Source: Faecalibacterium gallinarum
GTDB taxonomy: Bacteria; Bacillota; Clostridia; Oscillospirales; Ruminococcaceae
Assembly (NCBI RefSeq): GCF_022180365.1
Contig: NZ_BQKV01000053.1
Span: forward strand, 1 to 64,000
Direction of reading: 5' to 3'
DNA length: 64,000 bases
The notes beneath the pieces are model-generated. The model worked only from the letters and a program-made list of their open reading frames with translations. It made no database searches and was not told where the DNA came from. Both the position numbers and the translations under genes were made by a program. This document shows positions 26,823-34,695 of this stretch, in pieces (the stretch's first letter is position 1; the number at the start of each line of letters is the position of its first letter).

Positions 26823-27095
26823 ATGCTGGAAGTAAGGTACTCCACCAAATTCAAAAAGGATTTTAAGACCTGTGTAAAACGTCACTACCGCATGGAACGG
26901 CTGCAGCAGGTCATTGACACGCTCCGAATACCGGAGCCTCTGCCGCCGAAAAACTCCGACCACAATTTGAGCGGAAATTATTCGGGCTACCGGGAATGCC
27001 ATGTAGAGCCTGACTGGTTGCTTATTTACCGACAGGAGGCGGAAGAACTGCTGCTCTACCGCACAGGTACGCACGCCGATTTGTTTGGTATGTGA
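26823..27095 (+). CDS. YafQ-family mRNA interferase toxin
   Basis: 90 residues. The RelE/YafQ pattern is clear: V-R-Y-S-T-K-F-K-K-D, then P-K-N-S-D-H-N-L-S-G, then E-C-H-V-E-P-D-W-L-L-I-Y-R, ending R-T-G-T-H-A-D-L-F. The histidines and the terminal H-x-D-L-F correspond to YafQ catalytic residues. It cleaves mRNA on the ribosome when freed from the antitoxin. The pair would stabilise the nested element against loss. Confidence 0.88.
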   Translation: MLEVRYSTKFKKDFKTCVKRHYRMERLQQVIDTLRIPEPLPPKNSDHNLSGNYSGYRECHVEPDWLLIYRQEAEELLLYRTGTHADLFGM

Positions 27096-27138
27096 CGGTC
27101 AAAAACTGTAAGCCGGAGCAAAGGAGTGAGTACGAGGC

Positions 27139-27459
27139 ATGGCGAAGCATGGGAATAGCTTTTATTTGGAGCTTCCGAGAAAGATATTTACAGATGATTA
27201 CAAAGGCTTGTCAACCAATGCCAAATGGCTTTACGCTGTGCTGAAAGAGCTGGAACACAGGCTTACAGGCAGAGGAAAAGATAGTTCTTTTTTTCAGAGC
27301 GATAAGGATTTATCGGAGGTTAGCGGGATAAAAAGAACTGCCTTGAAAGAAGCTAAAAAGGAACTCAGGGAAAGCGGGCTTATAGAAACATGGCAAGGTC
27401 ATTTTGAGGCAGACGGGAAGCTATCAAGAAAACACATAACCTATTACCGAATAAATTAG
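27139..27459 (+). CDS. Small replication-initiator/replisome-organiser-like HTH protein
   Basis: 106 residues. The opening F-Y-L-E-L-P-R-K-I-F-T-D-D-Y-K-G-L-S-T-N-A-K-W-L-Y resembles the N-terminal winged-helix of RepA_N initiators and phage replisome organisers (peptide-plus-L-S-x-x-A-K-x-L-Y motif), followed by a second HTH (D-L-S-E-V-S-G-I-K-R-T-A-L). It is shorter than complete initiators, which carry a C-terminal part. Iteron-like repeats follow immediately. Either a minimal initiator or a truncated one. Confidence 0.6.
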   Translation: MAKHGNSFYLELPRKIFTDDYKGLSTNAKWLYAVLKELEHRLTGRGKDSSFFQSDKDLSEVSGIKRTALKEAKKELRESGLIETWQGHFEADGKLSRKHITYYRIN

Positions 27460-27640
27460 TTTCCGTGGAGAAAAAAAGATTTTCAGATTTATACGGAGAT
27501 TTCCGGCTCGAAAACTTCACGGAAAACCCGCTCGAAATGTGTTTCAGAAACGAAAACCAATGTTATGACAGGATTTCCGGGGAGAAAACGCCGAATGTAT
27601 GGTATTTACTCCCCGGTTTTTGCTATTCAAACAGCGAATA

Positions 27641-27718
27641 TCAAAAGTCGAAATGCGACCACTGTATCAAAAGTCAAAATACGACCACATACAGAGGCCG
27701 AAATGCGACCACTATTTA
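27641..27718 (+). repeat. Three 26-bp direct repeats (iteron-like)
   Basis: Units 27,641-27,666, 27,667-27,692 and 27,693-27,718 share the core A-A-A-T-(G/A)-C-G-A-C-C-A-C at identical offset. The 26-bp period is not a multiple of three, so this is a DNA-level repeat rather than a protein repeat. Confidence 0.75.
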
Positions 27719-27769
27719 AGAATTGGATATTAAACTAAGAATTGGACTTAATAAAAACTAAGAATTGGA
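27717..27769 (+). repeat. Three TAAGAATTGGA repeats
   Basis: Exact 11-mers at 27,717-27,727, 27,736-27,746 and 27,759-27,769, all on the same strand, directly after the 26-bp repeats and in AT-rich sequence. Confidence 0.75.
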
Positions 27770-27886
27770 GTACATACCCCTTTTGAAAGGGGTACGGGGA
27801 AAACTTTTTCATTCTCCCCCTGCTGCCGCCAAAAGCAGCATAGCCGCAACTCGACAAAAAGGCATAAGCCATGATACGATACAAAA

Positions 27887-27945
27887 AGCAAATAGCACCC
27901 ACTCTCCCCACCACAGAGACAAGCGCGTGCTATTTGCTATAAGCA
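27887..27945 (+). terminator. Inverted repeat before the recombinase, possible terminator
   Basis: AGCAAATAGCAC (27,887-27,898) and GTGCTATTTGCT (27,927-27,938) are perfect 12-bp inverted copies with a 28-base loop, followed by ATAAGCATTTTT. It would separate rep-region transcription from the recombinase gene, or regulate the latter. Confidence 0.45.
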
Positions 27946-28006
27946 TTTTTACGGTATGGTCATTATATCATGCCGTTTTTAGAACCGCAAGGGGGAAAGG
28001 CATGCT

Positions 28007-29593
28007 ATGGCACGAGAAGAATATTGCATATATTTGCGAAAATCAAGAGCGGATTTAGACGCAGAGGCCCACGGTGAGGGGGAAACCCTTGCGAGGCACG
28101 AAAGAATTTTGCTGGAACTGGCTAAGCGGGACAAGCTGAACGTCACGGAAATATACAGAGAGATTGTTTCCGGCGATACCATAGCCGCCCGGCCTGTTAT
28201 GCAGCAGCTCTTACAAGAAGTGCAGGCCGGACGCTGGGCCGGAGTGCTTGTCGTTGAGGTAGAACGCCTTGCCAGAGGCGAAACCATAGACCAAGGCATT
28301 GTTGCGCAGACATTCCAATACTCCGAAACCAAGATCGTAACTCCACTCAAAACCTATGACCCAACAAACGAATACGACGAAGAATATTTTGAGTTTGGGC
28401 TTTTTATGTCCCGCCGGGAATACAAGACTATTAAGCGGAGGCTTATGAGAGGGCGCGAGGCAGCCAGCAAGGAGGGAAAATGGGTCAGCGGCTCCTGTCC
28501 CTATGGCTACAAGCGGGTAAGGATTGAAAATGGCAAGGGCTGGACGCTTGAGGTTATCCCGGAGGAGGCAGAAATCGTTAAACTGATATTTCAGCTTTAT
28601 ACCAAAGGGGAGCCTCTTCCAGATGGTTCCAAAAGGGATATAGGCCCACACCCCATCTGCCGGAGGCTTGAACACATGAATGTCCCGGCTCCATCGGGCG
28701 GGAGGGACTGGCGCACACGAACAATAGAGCAGATTCTGCAAAATCCTGTTTACATAGGCAAGGTGCGCTGGAATCGACGGAAAACAAAGCGCAAGGTGGA
28801 GGACGGTAAGGTAACACCAGAGCGGTATGTATCAAAACCTGAAAACTGGATTCTTGCTGACGGTCTGCACGAAGCCATTATAGACACAGACACTTTCCAA
28901 CTGGCCGCAGATAAATTGGCAAAGCGCGGCCCTGCTCCCGTCCATCTGAACGGAGAACTCAAAAATCCATTTTCGGGTGTTGCGGTATGTGAGAAATGTG
29001 GTCGCGTTCTGGCATTGTGGAACAATTCAAAAGGCTACTCCATGCTGAAATGCAGAAACCGCTTTTGCGATAATGTTGGCTGCAGTTACGAAATTTTTGA
29101 GGCCCGTGTTCTCGAAGCCCTTTCCGGGTGGCTTGCCGGATACGAGTTGAAATGGGAGGAAGCCCCGGCCAAGAATGATGAACTGGTCGGCCTTGCCAAA
29201 CGTGCGTATAATCAGGCCAGTAAGGAGCTTGAGAACCGAGAAAGACAGCTTGCACGAGCGCACGAGCTTTTGGAGCTTGATATTTACGACGTGGACACGT
29301 TTCTTGATCGTTCCCGCGTTTTGGCAGAACAGATAGCAGAGGCCAAAGAGAACAAGGTGGCTGCTGCCTCTGCACTTTCCAGCGCAGAACGGGCGGCAGA
29401 AAGCAGGAAGAACCTTATCCCCAAAGTAAAAAAGTTACTTGAAGTCTATGAGACTTTACCGAGCGCAGCCGCAAAAAATGAAATGCTCAAATCCATTTTG
29501 GAGAAAATAACATACAGGCGGGATAAACGCACAGGCCCGAAAGATGATTTTGAAATTACCCTATATCCCAAATTGCCATCATCCGAGGAGTAG
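28007..29593 (+). CDS. Large serine recombinase (integrase of the nested element)
   Basis: 528 residues. The N-terminal resolvase domain carries the catalytic serine at S13 (Y-L-R-K-S-R-A-D) and the arginine-rich active-site segment V-E-R-L-A-R-G. A recombinase domain follows (G-Y-K-R-V...I-L-Q-N-P-V-Y-I-G-K-V-R-W-N), then a zinc ribbon C-E-K-C-G-R...C-R-N-R-F-C-D-N-V-G-C, a long coiled coil and a C-terminal tail. It integrates and, with a directionality factor, excises the element at the ACATAG core. It ends 48 bases before the right attachment site, the usual position. No obvious directionality factor is seen next to it. Confidence 0.95.
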   Translation: MAREEYCIYLRKSRADLDAEAHGEGETLARHERILLELAKRDKLNVTEIYREIVSGDTIAARPVMQQLLQEVQAGRWAGVLVVEVERLARGETIDQGIVAQTFQYSETKIVTPLKTYDPTNEYDEEYFEFGLFMSRREYKTIKRRLMRGREAASKEGKWVSGSCPYGYKRVRIENGKGWTLEVIPEEAEIVKLIFQLYTKGEPLPDGSKRDIGPHPICRRLEHMNVPAPSGGRDWRTRTIEQILQNPVYIGKVRWNRRKTKRKVEDGKVTPERYVSKPENWILADGLHEAIIDTDTFQLAADKLAKRGPAPVHLNGELKNPFSGVAVCEKCGRVLALWNNSKGYSMLKCRNRFCDNVGCSYEIFEARVLEALSGWLAGYELKWEEAPAKNDELVGLAKRAYNQASKELENRERQLARAHELLELDIYDVDTFLDRSRVLAEQIAEAKENKVAAASALSSAERAAESRKNLIPKVKKLLEVYETLPSAAAKNEMLKSILEKITYRRDKRTGPKDDFEITLYPKLPSSEE

Positions 29594-29636
29594 AAACCCC
29601 GTCTTTATTGTGCTATAATAAACATCGTCCGAAACC

Positions 29637-29650
29637 CTATACATAGGGAT
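29637..29650. other. Right attachment site of the nested element
   Basis: Element sequence CTAT is followed by the core ACATAG (29,641-29,646) and host GGAT. The core is the same hexamer as at 16,995. The TAG that ends the N-terminal half of the interrupted host gene is created by the element side of this junction. Confidence 0.75.
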
Positions 29651-31304
29651 AGCCCACATATTTATCCGCCTCCGCAATCATGGCCGCAAAGGTTTCATCC
29701 TCCAAAGCCTCCGGGGGGATTTCATAGTAGGTCGGCTCTTTGACGGTGGAAGCGTTGGGATAGCTGCCAGAGGGGAACAGGTCGGGCCGGTTGCCTAACG
29801 TCTGCATATAGGCGGCGTAGAAGCTCAACTGTTCCTCATTCATAATGGAAACAGGCAGGTGGGACAGGTCGTTGTTTACCAGCTTCACGTTGCAGATGTA
29901 GTAGGTGTACGGCACTTCCACGGTGTAGGTGTTGCCCTCGCTGTCCGTCCTCGTTTCGGTGCGGTAGCGGGTTTCCGTTTCAATGGTCTGCGTCAGGGTG
30001 TATTGCAGCCCAAACAGCCGGTCAAGGTCGCCCTGTACTTCATCCAGCGTGTAGGCCCCGCCGTGAAGCGCCGACAGGATAGAGGTCAGCACATAGGGGT
30101 CATGGCCGATGTCGTCCAGATCATAGCGGTACTCGTCATAGCCGGGGTGCAGGCTTTCGTAGTTGTCAAGCTCATGCTGCAAGTCGGCCTCCAACTCCGC
30201 GTAGGCGGCTTCGGCCCCCAGCATATCCGCGTCCTCGGACAGATAGGACGTGGCCGCAAGCCCCGTCCCGGTGCCGCCAAACATGGCGGTGCAGGATTGC
30301 AGGCCGCCCATAATCATCAGCAGTAAAAGGCCCACGCCGCCGATCACCAGCGCCCCTTTCCAGTGGCGGGCCACAAAGGTCGCGGCCTTTTCACTTTTCT
30401 TTGCGGCTTTTTTCGCGGCTGCGGCGCTGGCCTGCGCGGTCTTGGCGGCGGCTCCCGCCGCGCCCTGTGCCGTCTGGCCTGCGGCCCTCGCTGCCTTGGC
30501 GTAGTCCCGCTTGATTTTCTGTTTCTGCCAGAACCGGGACACAGGGTTGCTCACCGCCTGCGCCAGCTCCGGGTTATCCCGCAAAGATTTCTGGTAGATG
30601 TATTCGGCGTTGGCGGCAATGGATTTCCGTTCCGCCTTGGCTGCGGCCCGGTAGGGTTTGAGCTTATGGTGGCGGATGCCGCTGCGGATGGCCTTGCCCG
30701 CCTGCCGTTCTGCAAGTTCCTCCCCCTTGTGGCCGCCCTCCACGCCCACATTTTCGCCCTCGACTTCGTGGATTTTGCCGTGGACGAACAGCCCGGCTTC
30801 CTGAACCGGGCGGCTCATGGGATTGGGCTTTAGCTGGGGCGCGGGCTTCTCCACCTTATCAAAGCGCAGCTTGGTCTTGGCCCTGCCGGATGCCTCGTCG
30901 TAGACGGTTTCCTTGGTGACGACGCGCTTTTTCGGCAGCGCGTCTTTGGCGGCGTCCAGCTTATCCGCCTGTTTTTCTGCCTTGCGGACGTACTTGGAAA
31001 GCCGGGGGTCGGCCCGTTCTGCGGCGGTAAATTGCAGCCGGGAAGATGGCCGGTGCAGGGCTTCGCCTGCCTCCGTCACCACGTCTCCGGCGTCCTTGGC
31101 CGCCTGTTTCGCCTTGTGGCGGTCGCGGATGTCCCCGGCCCGTTCCAGTACCTTTTCCGCAGCGCCGCCCGGCTCGGCGGTATATTCCTGCTCGGCCTCC
31201 CGGCTGGACACGTTGATGCTCTCGCCGGTGGTCTGGTTATCCAGCGTCAGCCCGTCGCGGGTCATGCGCTGCGTCACCTTGTCACGGGGTTTTAAGGGCT
31301 TCAT
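29637..31304 (-). CDS. CD1108-family conjugation protein, N-terminal part (interrupted NlpC/P60 hydrolase)
   Basis: 555 residues remain. A basic, Ala/Lys-rich cytoplasmic region of about 320 residues precedes a transmembrane helix (G-A-L-V-I-G-G-V-G-L-L-L-L-M-I-M near 330). A periplasm-side domain follows, ending D-K-Y-V-G-Y-P-Y-V and then a stop supplied by the nested element. The missing NlpC/P60 catalytic domain is at 16,679-16,996. In intact relatives one protein anchors the transfer channel and cuts peptidoglycan. Here the truncated product may still be made but cannot hydrolyse the wall. The gene follows VirB4 with a spacing of 31 bases. Confidence 0.88.
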   Translation of the reverse strand: MKPLKPRDKVTQRMTRDGLTLDNQTTGESINVSSREAEQEYTAEPGGAAEKVLERAGDIRDRHKAKQAAKDAGDVVTEAGEALHRPSSRLQFTAAERADPRLSKYVRKAEKQADKLDAAKDALPKKRVVTKETVYDEASGRAKTKLRFDKVEKPAPQLKPNPMSRPVQEAGLFVHGKIHEVEGENVGVEGGHKGEELAERQAGKAIRSGIRHHKLKPYRAAAKAERKSIAANAEYIYQKSLRDNPELAQAVSNPVSRFWQKQKIKRDYAKAARAAGQTAQGAAGAAAKTAQASAAAAKKAAKKSEKAATFVARHWKGALVIGGVGLLLLMIMGGLQSCTAMFGGTGTGLAATSYLSEDADMLGAEAAYAELEADLQHELDNYESLHPGYDEYRYDLDDIGHDPYVLTSILSALHGGAYTLDEVQGDLDRLFGLQYTLTQTIETETRYRTETRTDSEGNTYTVEVPYTYYICNVKLVNNDLSHLPVSIMNEEQLSFYAAYMQTLGNRPDLFPSGSYPNASTVKEPTYYEIPPEALEDETFAAMIAEADKYVGYPYV

Positions 31305-31335
31305 GGCGGTTCACCTCCTTTGGCGGCTCTGTGCC

Positions 31336-33747
31336 TCATACCGTGGCCCCCTCGCCTAACCGGGTCGTCATAATCCTGTAAAGCTGGGTGTTCTGCGGGA
31401 TGGGGTTCTTAAAGGGCAGGATCACGTTTTCGTAAATCAAAAGCCCCTCGCCGGGTTCCGAATTGTCCACATACCGTAGCTGCTGCGGGGAAATGTTCAG
31501 CCGTTCCGCAAGGATTTTTCGGTCGCCGGACGCCTGATTTAACAGGCAGATAAAGTCGCTGTTCTCCAAAATGTTCTCAATCTCCGGGGAAGAAAGCAGG
31601 TCTTTCACGTTCTGCGTGGCACCTGTCGGGACGCCGCCCCATTTTCTAAACCGCTTCCAAATCTCGCAGGAAAAGGCCGCCGTCTGTTCCTCCCGCAAAA
31701 GCAAGTGGAACTCGTCGCAGAAATACCACGTCGCCTTGCCTTGGCTGCGGTTTTGGGTCACGCGGCCCCAAATCTGGTCTTGGACAATGAGCATCCCCAG
31801 CTTTTTGAGCTGCTTGCCTAACTCCTTGATGTCAAAGGCCACAATGCGGTTTTCGATGTTGACGTTGGTGCGGTGGTTAAACACGTTCAGGCTGCCGTTC
31901 ACATACAAATCAAGGGCCTGCGCCACCCGGTCGGCCTCCGGGATATGCTGCGCTACAAGCGCCGCATGGAGATCGGACAGGATCGGCATATTTTCCGGGC
32001 GGGGGTCTGCCAGATAGGGCCGGTAGATTACCTGTACCGCCCGGTCAATCACCGTCTTTTCGATGGCTTCCAGCCCGTTCTTGCCGCCCATGACAAGCTC
32101 ACAGAACGACAGCACGAAGTCGGATTTTAAGGCCAGCGGGCTTTCATCCTCCGAATAATTCAGGTTGATGTCCAGCGGGTTCACATAGGATTTGCTGGTG
32201 GGCGACAGCTTCACCACCTGCCCGTGAAGCCGCTGCACAAGGGGGTAATACTCGGCCTCCGGGTCACAGATATACACGTCGTCCTGCGTACAGAGGAACA
32301 CGCTCAAAATCTCGGATTTGCAGCTCATGGACTTGCCGCTGCCGGGCGTCCCCAGCTTCAAACCGTTGGGGCAGCGCGCCCGTTTTCTGTCCAGCATAAT
32401 CATGTTGCCGGTCTTGGCGTTGATGCCGTAATACATGGCGTTGCCGCCCTGAAAAAGCTCCTGCGTCACGAACGGGACGAACACGGCCACGCTGGAAGTC
32501 GTCAAAGAACGCTCGATTTTGATGTGGCTGGCCCCCAGCGGCAGGCTGCTCATAAGGCCCTGTTCCTGCTGGTAGTCCAGCCGGACAAGGGAATTGTTGT
32601 ATTTCTGCGCCACGCCAGAGGCCCAGAAGATTTCGTTCTCCAACTTCTGCCGGGTGTCGGCGGTGTTCAAAACCAGAAAGGTGATCTGGAACATCCGTTC
32701 ATTCCGGCTTTGCAGGGTTTTCAAAAGCTCTTTCGCGTCCTGTCCGTAGGTGGCAAGGTCGCTGGGAAGTATGTCCATGTCATAACCGCTGCGGACGGCC
32801 CGTTTCTGTTCCTGTATCTTCATGGCGTCAAGGTCAGTGATTTTCCGCTTGACGGTTTTAATGGCCTCGCCTTGGTCGATGGCCTGCACATGGAGATTGA
32901 CGACGATGCCGTTTTCCGTGTTCAGGAAGTCGGCCAGCATTTCGTCCGACAGCTCCGGGGAAAGGATTTGCAGGAAGCTCACGGCCCCGTACTTGCCGCC
33001 CAGCCCGAACATCCGGGCATTGCCAAAGCGGAACGAGGACGGGGCAATGAAATCCTTGGTGGAAAGCCCCGACGGGGCAAGCCACTTCCAATCAAAATGA
33101 AACGGTTCCCCGTCCGGGTGGAAGATGCTGTGCATGACTTCCAGCCGTTCTTTTGCGTCCAACACCCATGCAACGGCGCTCATGCTCTTGAAATAGCCTA
33201 AGAGGTCGGTTTCAATGCGGCGAAGCCTTGCGCGGGCCATTTTCAGGTTGTCGGCCTCAATGGTGAACGTCAGGAACTTGCGCTTTTGCAGGCCGTTGTT
33301 GCCTTTCACAAGCTGGTCTTGCAGGATGCCGGTGTACTCGGCCCGGATGTCGTCGAAGTCGTCCCCCTGCGCCTTGATCTCAAAGCTCTTGGCGTACTGC
33401 TTGGGGTCGATCTTGCGGTTGACAAAAGAAAACTGGACGTGGATGGAAGCGTCCAGATAGTTGTAGAGGTCGCACAGGTTTTCAAAGACAGCGGTTTTCG
33501 TGTCTGCCTGCGCCAACTGATAGCTGATGTCCATAAATTCAATGCACTTGGAAAACGTGTTTGCCGTCACCCGGCAAACACCGTCCTGATACATAGCCTC
33601 ATAAGGGATGCTGTCCTGCGCCGAATGAGGCTTGCCGTCGCCCTTATACTTTCGGATGATGGCCTGTATCTCTTTCTTTTCGGCGCGGGTGAGCTTTACC
33701 GGCGTCTTTGCCTGCGCCTCTTGCTTTTGCTTTTTGGACAATGGCAT
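31336..33747 (-). CDS. VirB4/TraE-type conjugation ATPase
   Basis: 803 residues. Walker A is G-T-P-G-S-G-K-S near residue 465 and Walker B includes W-Y-F-C-D-E-F-H-L-L near 670. The N-terminal 400 residues form the VirB4 membrane-associated part. It powers assembly of the type IV secretion channel. The start ATG is supported by AAAGGAGGTAA, although it lies 104 bases inside the upstream PrgI frame. Confidence 0.95.
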   Translation of the reverse strand: MPLSKKQKQEAQAKTPVKLTRAEKKEIQAIIRKYKGDGKPHSAQDSIPYEAMYQDGVCRVTANTFSKCIEFMDISYQLAQADTKTAVFENLCDLYNYLDASIHVQFSFVNRKIDPKQYAKSFEIKAQGDDFDDIRAEYTGILQDQLVKGNNGLQKRKFLTFTIEADNLKMARARLRRIETDLLGYFKSMSAVAWVLDAKERLEVMHSIFHPDGEPFHFDWKWLAPSGLSTKDFIAPSSFRFGNARMFGLGGKYGAVSFLQILSPELSDEMLADFLNTENGIVVNLHVQAIDQGEAIKTVKRKITDLDAMKIQEQKRAVRSGYDMDILPSDLATYGQDAKELLKTLQSRNERMFQITFLVLNTADTRQKLENEIFWASGVAQKYNNSLVRLDYQQEQGLMSSLPLGASHIKIERSLTTSSVAVFVPFVTQELFQGGNAMYYGINAKTGNMIMLDRKRARCPNGLKLGTPGSGKSMSCKSEILSVFLCTQDDVYICDPEAEYYPLVQRLHGQVVKLSPTSKSYVNPLDINLNYSEDESPLALKSDFVLSFCELVMGGKNGLEAIEKTVIDRAVQVIYRPYLADPRPENMPILSDLHAALVAQHIPEADRVAQALDLYVNGSLNVFNHRTNVNIENRIVAFDIKELGKQLKKLGMLIVQDQIWGRVTQNRSQGKATWYFCDEFHLLLREEQTAAFSCEIWKRFRKWGGVPTGATQNVKDLLSSPEIENILENSDFICLLNQASGDRKILAERLNISPQQLRYVDNSEPGEGLLIYENVILPFKNPIPQNTQLYRIMTTRLGEGATV

Positions 33748-34093
33748 TTACCTCCTTTTCCATTTGATGCTGCCGCACAAGGGCAGAGTAAGCGTTGTTG
33801 GTCTGGTAGGGCCGTTCCTTTGGCTGGATGAAGCTGCACTGGATAATTTGCCATACCACCACTTCAAGGGGCTGGCCGTGGCGTTCGTACAGGGCCAGCA
33901 GGAAGCCGGGGAGCATGGCGAATACCATAATCAGCGCGGCGGCGCTGGTGGGGACGCGGCCCCGGATCAATAAAAAAAGCGGGACGCCAACAAGAAGCGC
34001 ACCGCCAAAACAGATCAGTTGTCGTTTCGTCAGTCCCAGTACCACCTTGGATTTCACACGGGTTAAATCCTTGGGTACAGTCACATAAGCCAA
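33644..34093 (-). CDS. PrgI family protein (VirB3-like)
   Basis: 149 residues. Two membrane helices (about 30-47 and 53-70) follow the typical start A-Y-V-T-V-P-K-D-L-T. The family is an inner-membrane component that accompanies VirB4 in Gram-positive type IV systems. The basic C-terminal 34 residues are encoded in sequence that also encodes the VirB4 N-terminus. Confidence 0.88.
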   Translation of the reverse strand: MAYVTVPKDLTRVKSKVVLGLTKRQLICFGGALLVGVPLFLLIRGRVPTSAAALIMVFAMLPGFLLALYERHGQPLEVVVWQIIQCSFIQPKERPYQTNNAYSALVRQHQMEKEVNAIVQKAKARGAGKDAGKAHPRRKERDTGHHPKV

Positions 34094-34119
34094 TCAAATC
34101 ACCTCGTTTCTTTCAAAAA

Positions 34120-34662
34120 TCAGGTCAGGGTCAGGTCGCTTGTTACCTCGTTGCCCCACACATCCCAGCCCAGCGTTTTCTGCCGGGCAAACAGCTCCAC
34201 GCGGGAGAGGTCGCCCGCCAGCTCCACGATCTTGTCACGGGTCACGTCCGGCTTTTTGCTGTGTTCCTCCACCGGGGAGATAATGAACTGGTGGACACCG
34301 GCGCTGTGGCGTTTGGGCTTGCCGCGTTTGGCAAGCAGGCAGATTTCCGCATTGCCCCGCGTCCAGTAGCCCAGCCCGTAAAACCATGTGGGGCTTTTCT
34401 TGTTCCGTTTCAGCCAGACAAAGGCCACGGTCTTAAACTGGAAGCCCCATGCCTTAATAAGCTGCAATGCCTCCGGGAGCTGCGGGAACGTGGCCCACAA
34501 AAACAGCAGGCAGTCTTCTTCTGCCAGCCGCTTAACCGGCAGGGCGCACAGCTCGTCAATGCTCATGGTGGGATAGTGATGCTCCGCCGCCCCTGTTCGT
34601 TTACATTCATACCGCCACGGCGGATCGGCGTATATGATGTGATATTTCTGCGGTTCCTCGAT
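34120..34662 (-). CDS. MT-A70 family adenine DNA methyltransferase without a canonical start codon
   Basis: About 180 residues. The catalytic motif D-P-P-W lies upstream of the first ATG (34,566), in Y-A-D-P-P-W-R-Y-E, so the ATG start would remove the active site. The frame is open back to the VirB6 stop but has no ATG, GTG or TTG before the motif. The only plausible point is an ATC at 34,662-34,660, ten bases after AGGAGG. Later motifs are normal (F-L-W-A-T-F-P, G-N-A-E-I-C-L-L-A-K-R-G-K-P). ICE methylases of this type probably protect transferred DNA. Either a non-standard start or a start-codon loss. Confidence 0.75.
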   Translation of the reverse strand: MEEPQKYHIIYADPPWRYECKRTGAAEHHYPTMSIDELCALPVKRLAEEDCLLFLWATFPQLPEALQLIKAWGFQFKTVAFVWLKRNKKSPTWFYGLGYWTRGNAEICLLAKRGKPKRHSAGVHQFIISPVEEHSKKPDVTRDKIVELAGDLSRVELFARQKTLGWDVWGNEVTSDLTLT

Positions 34663-34695
34663 AAGTCTTTTTCCTCCTGTGTAAGAATTGTAAGG

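Larger units (their letters stand above)
27460..28006 (+). other. Candidate replication origin of the nested element (non-coding repeats)
   Basis: The 547 bases after the rep-like gene have no well-supported gene but are dense in repeats. Three variants of ATTTCCGGGGAGAAAA lie at 27,460, 27,499 and 27,573. Three 26-bp direct repeats with the core GAAATGCGACCAC lie at 27,641-27,718, and three copies of TAAGAATTGGA at 27,717, 27,736 and 27,759. A hairpin CCCCTTT/AAAGGGG is at about 27,777-27,792, and a 12-bp inverted repeat AGCAAATAGCAC/GTGCTATTTGCT at 27,887-27,938. The short frame 27,465-27,719 overlaps these and is considered unlikely to be a gene. Confidence 0.5.
16995..29646. mobile_element. 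Nested serine-recombinase element with phage tail genes
   Basis: The element is delimited by the shared hexamer ACATAG at 16,995-17,000 and 29,641-29,646. Removing one copy and everything between rebuilds the uninterrupted reading frame Y-P-Y-V-W-G-G of the NlpC/P60 gene, so the ends are known almost to the base. All well-supported genes are on the plus strand, opposite to the host gene. It carries its own recombinase, a rep-like gene with iteron-like repeats, a toxin-antitoxin pair, a sigma factor and a few phage morphogenesis genes. It has no capsid, portal, terminase, lysis or relaxase gene. Confidence 0.88.

Noticed and set aside
27465-27719. 84-codon frame with GTG start after the rep-like gene
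   Set aside because: It consists largely of the 16-mer and 26-bp DNA repeats, whose period is not a multiple of three, and has no recognisable protein pattern.
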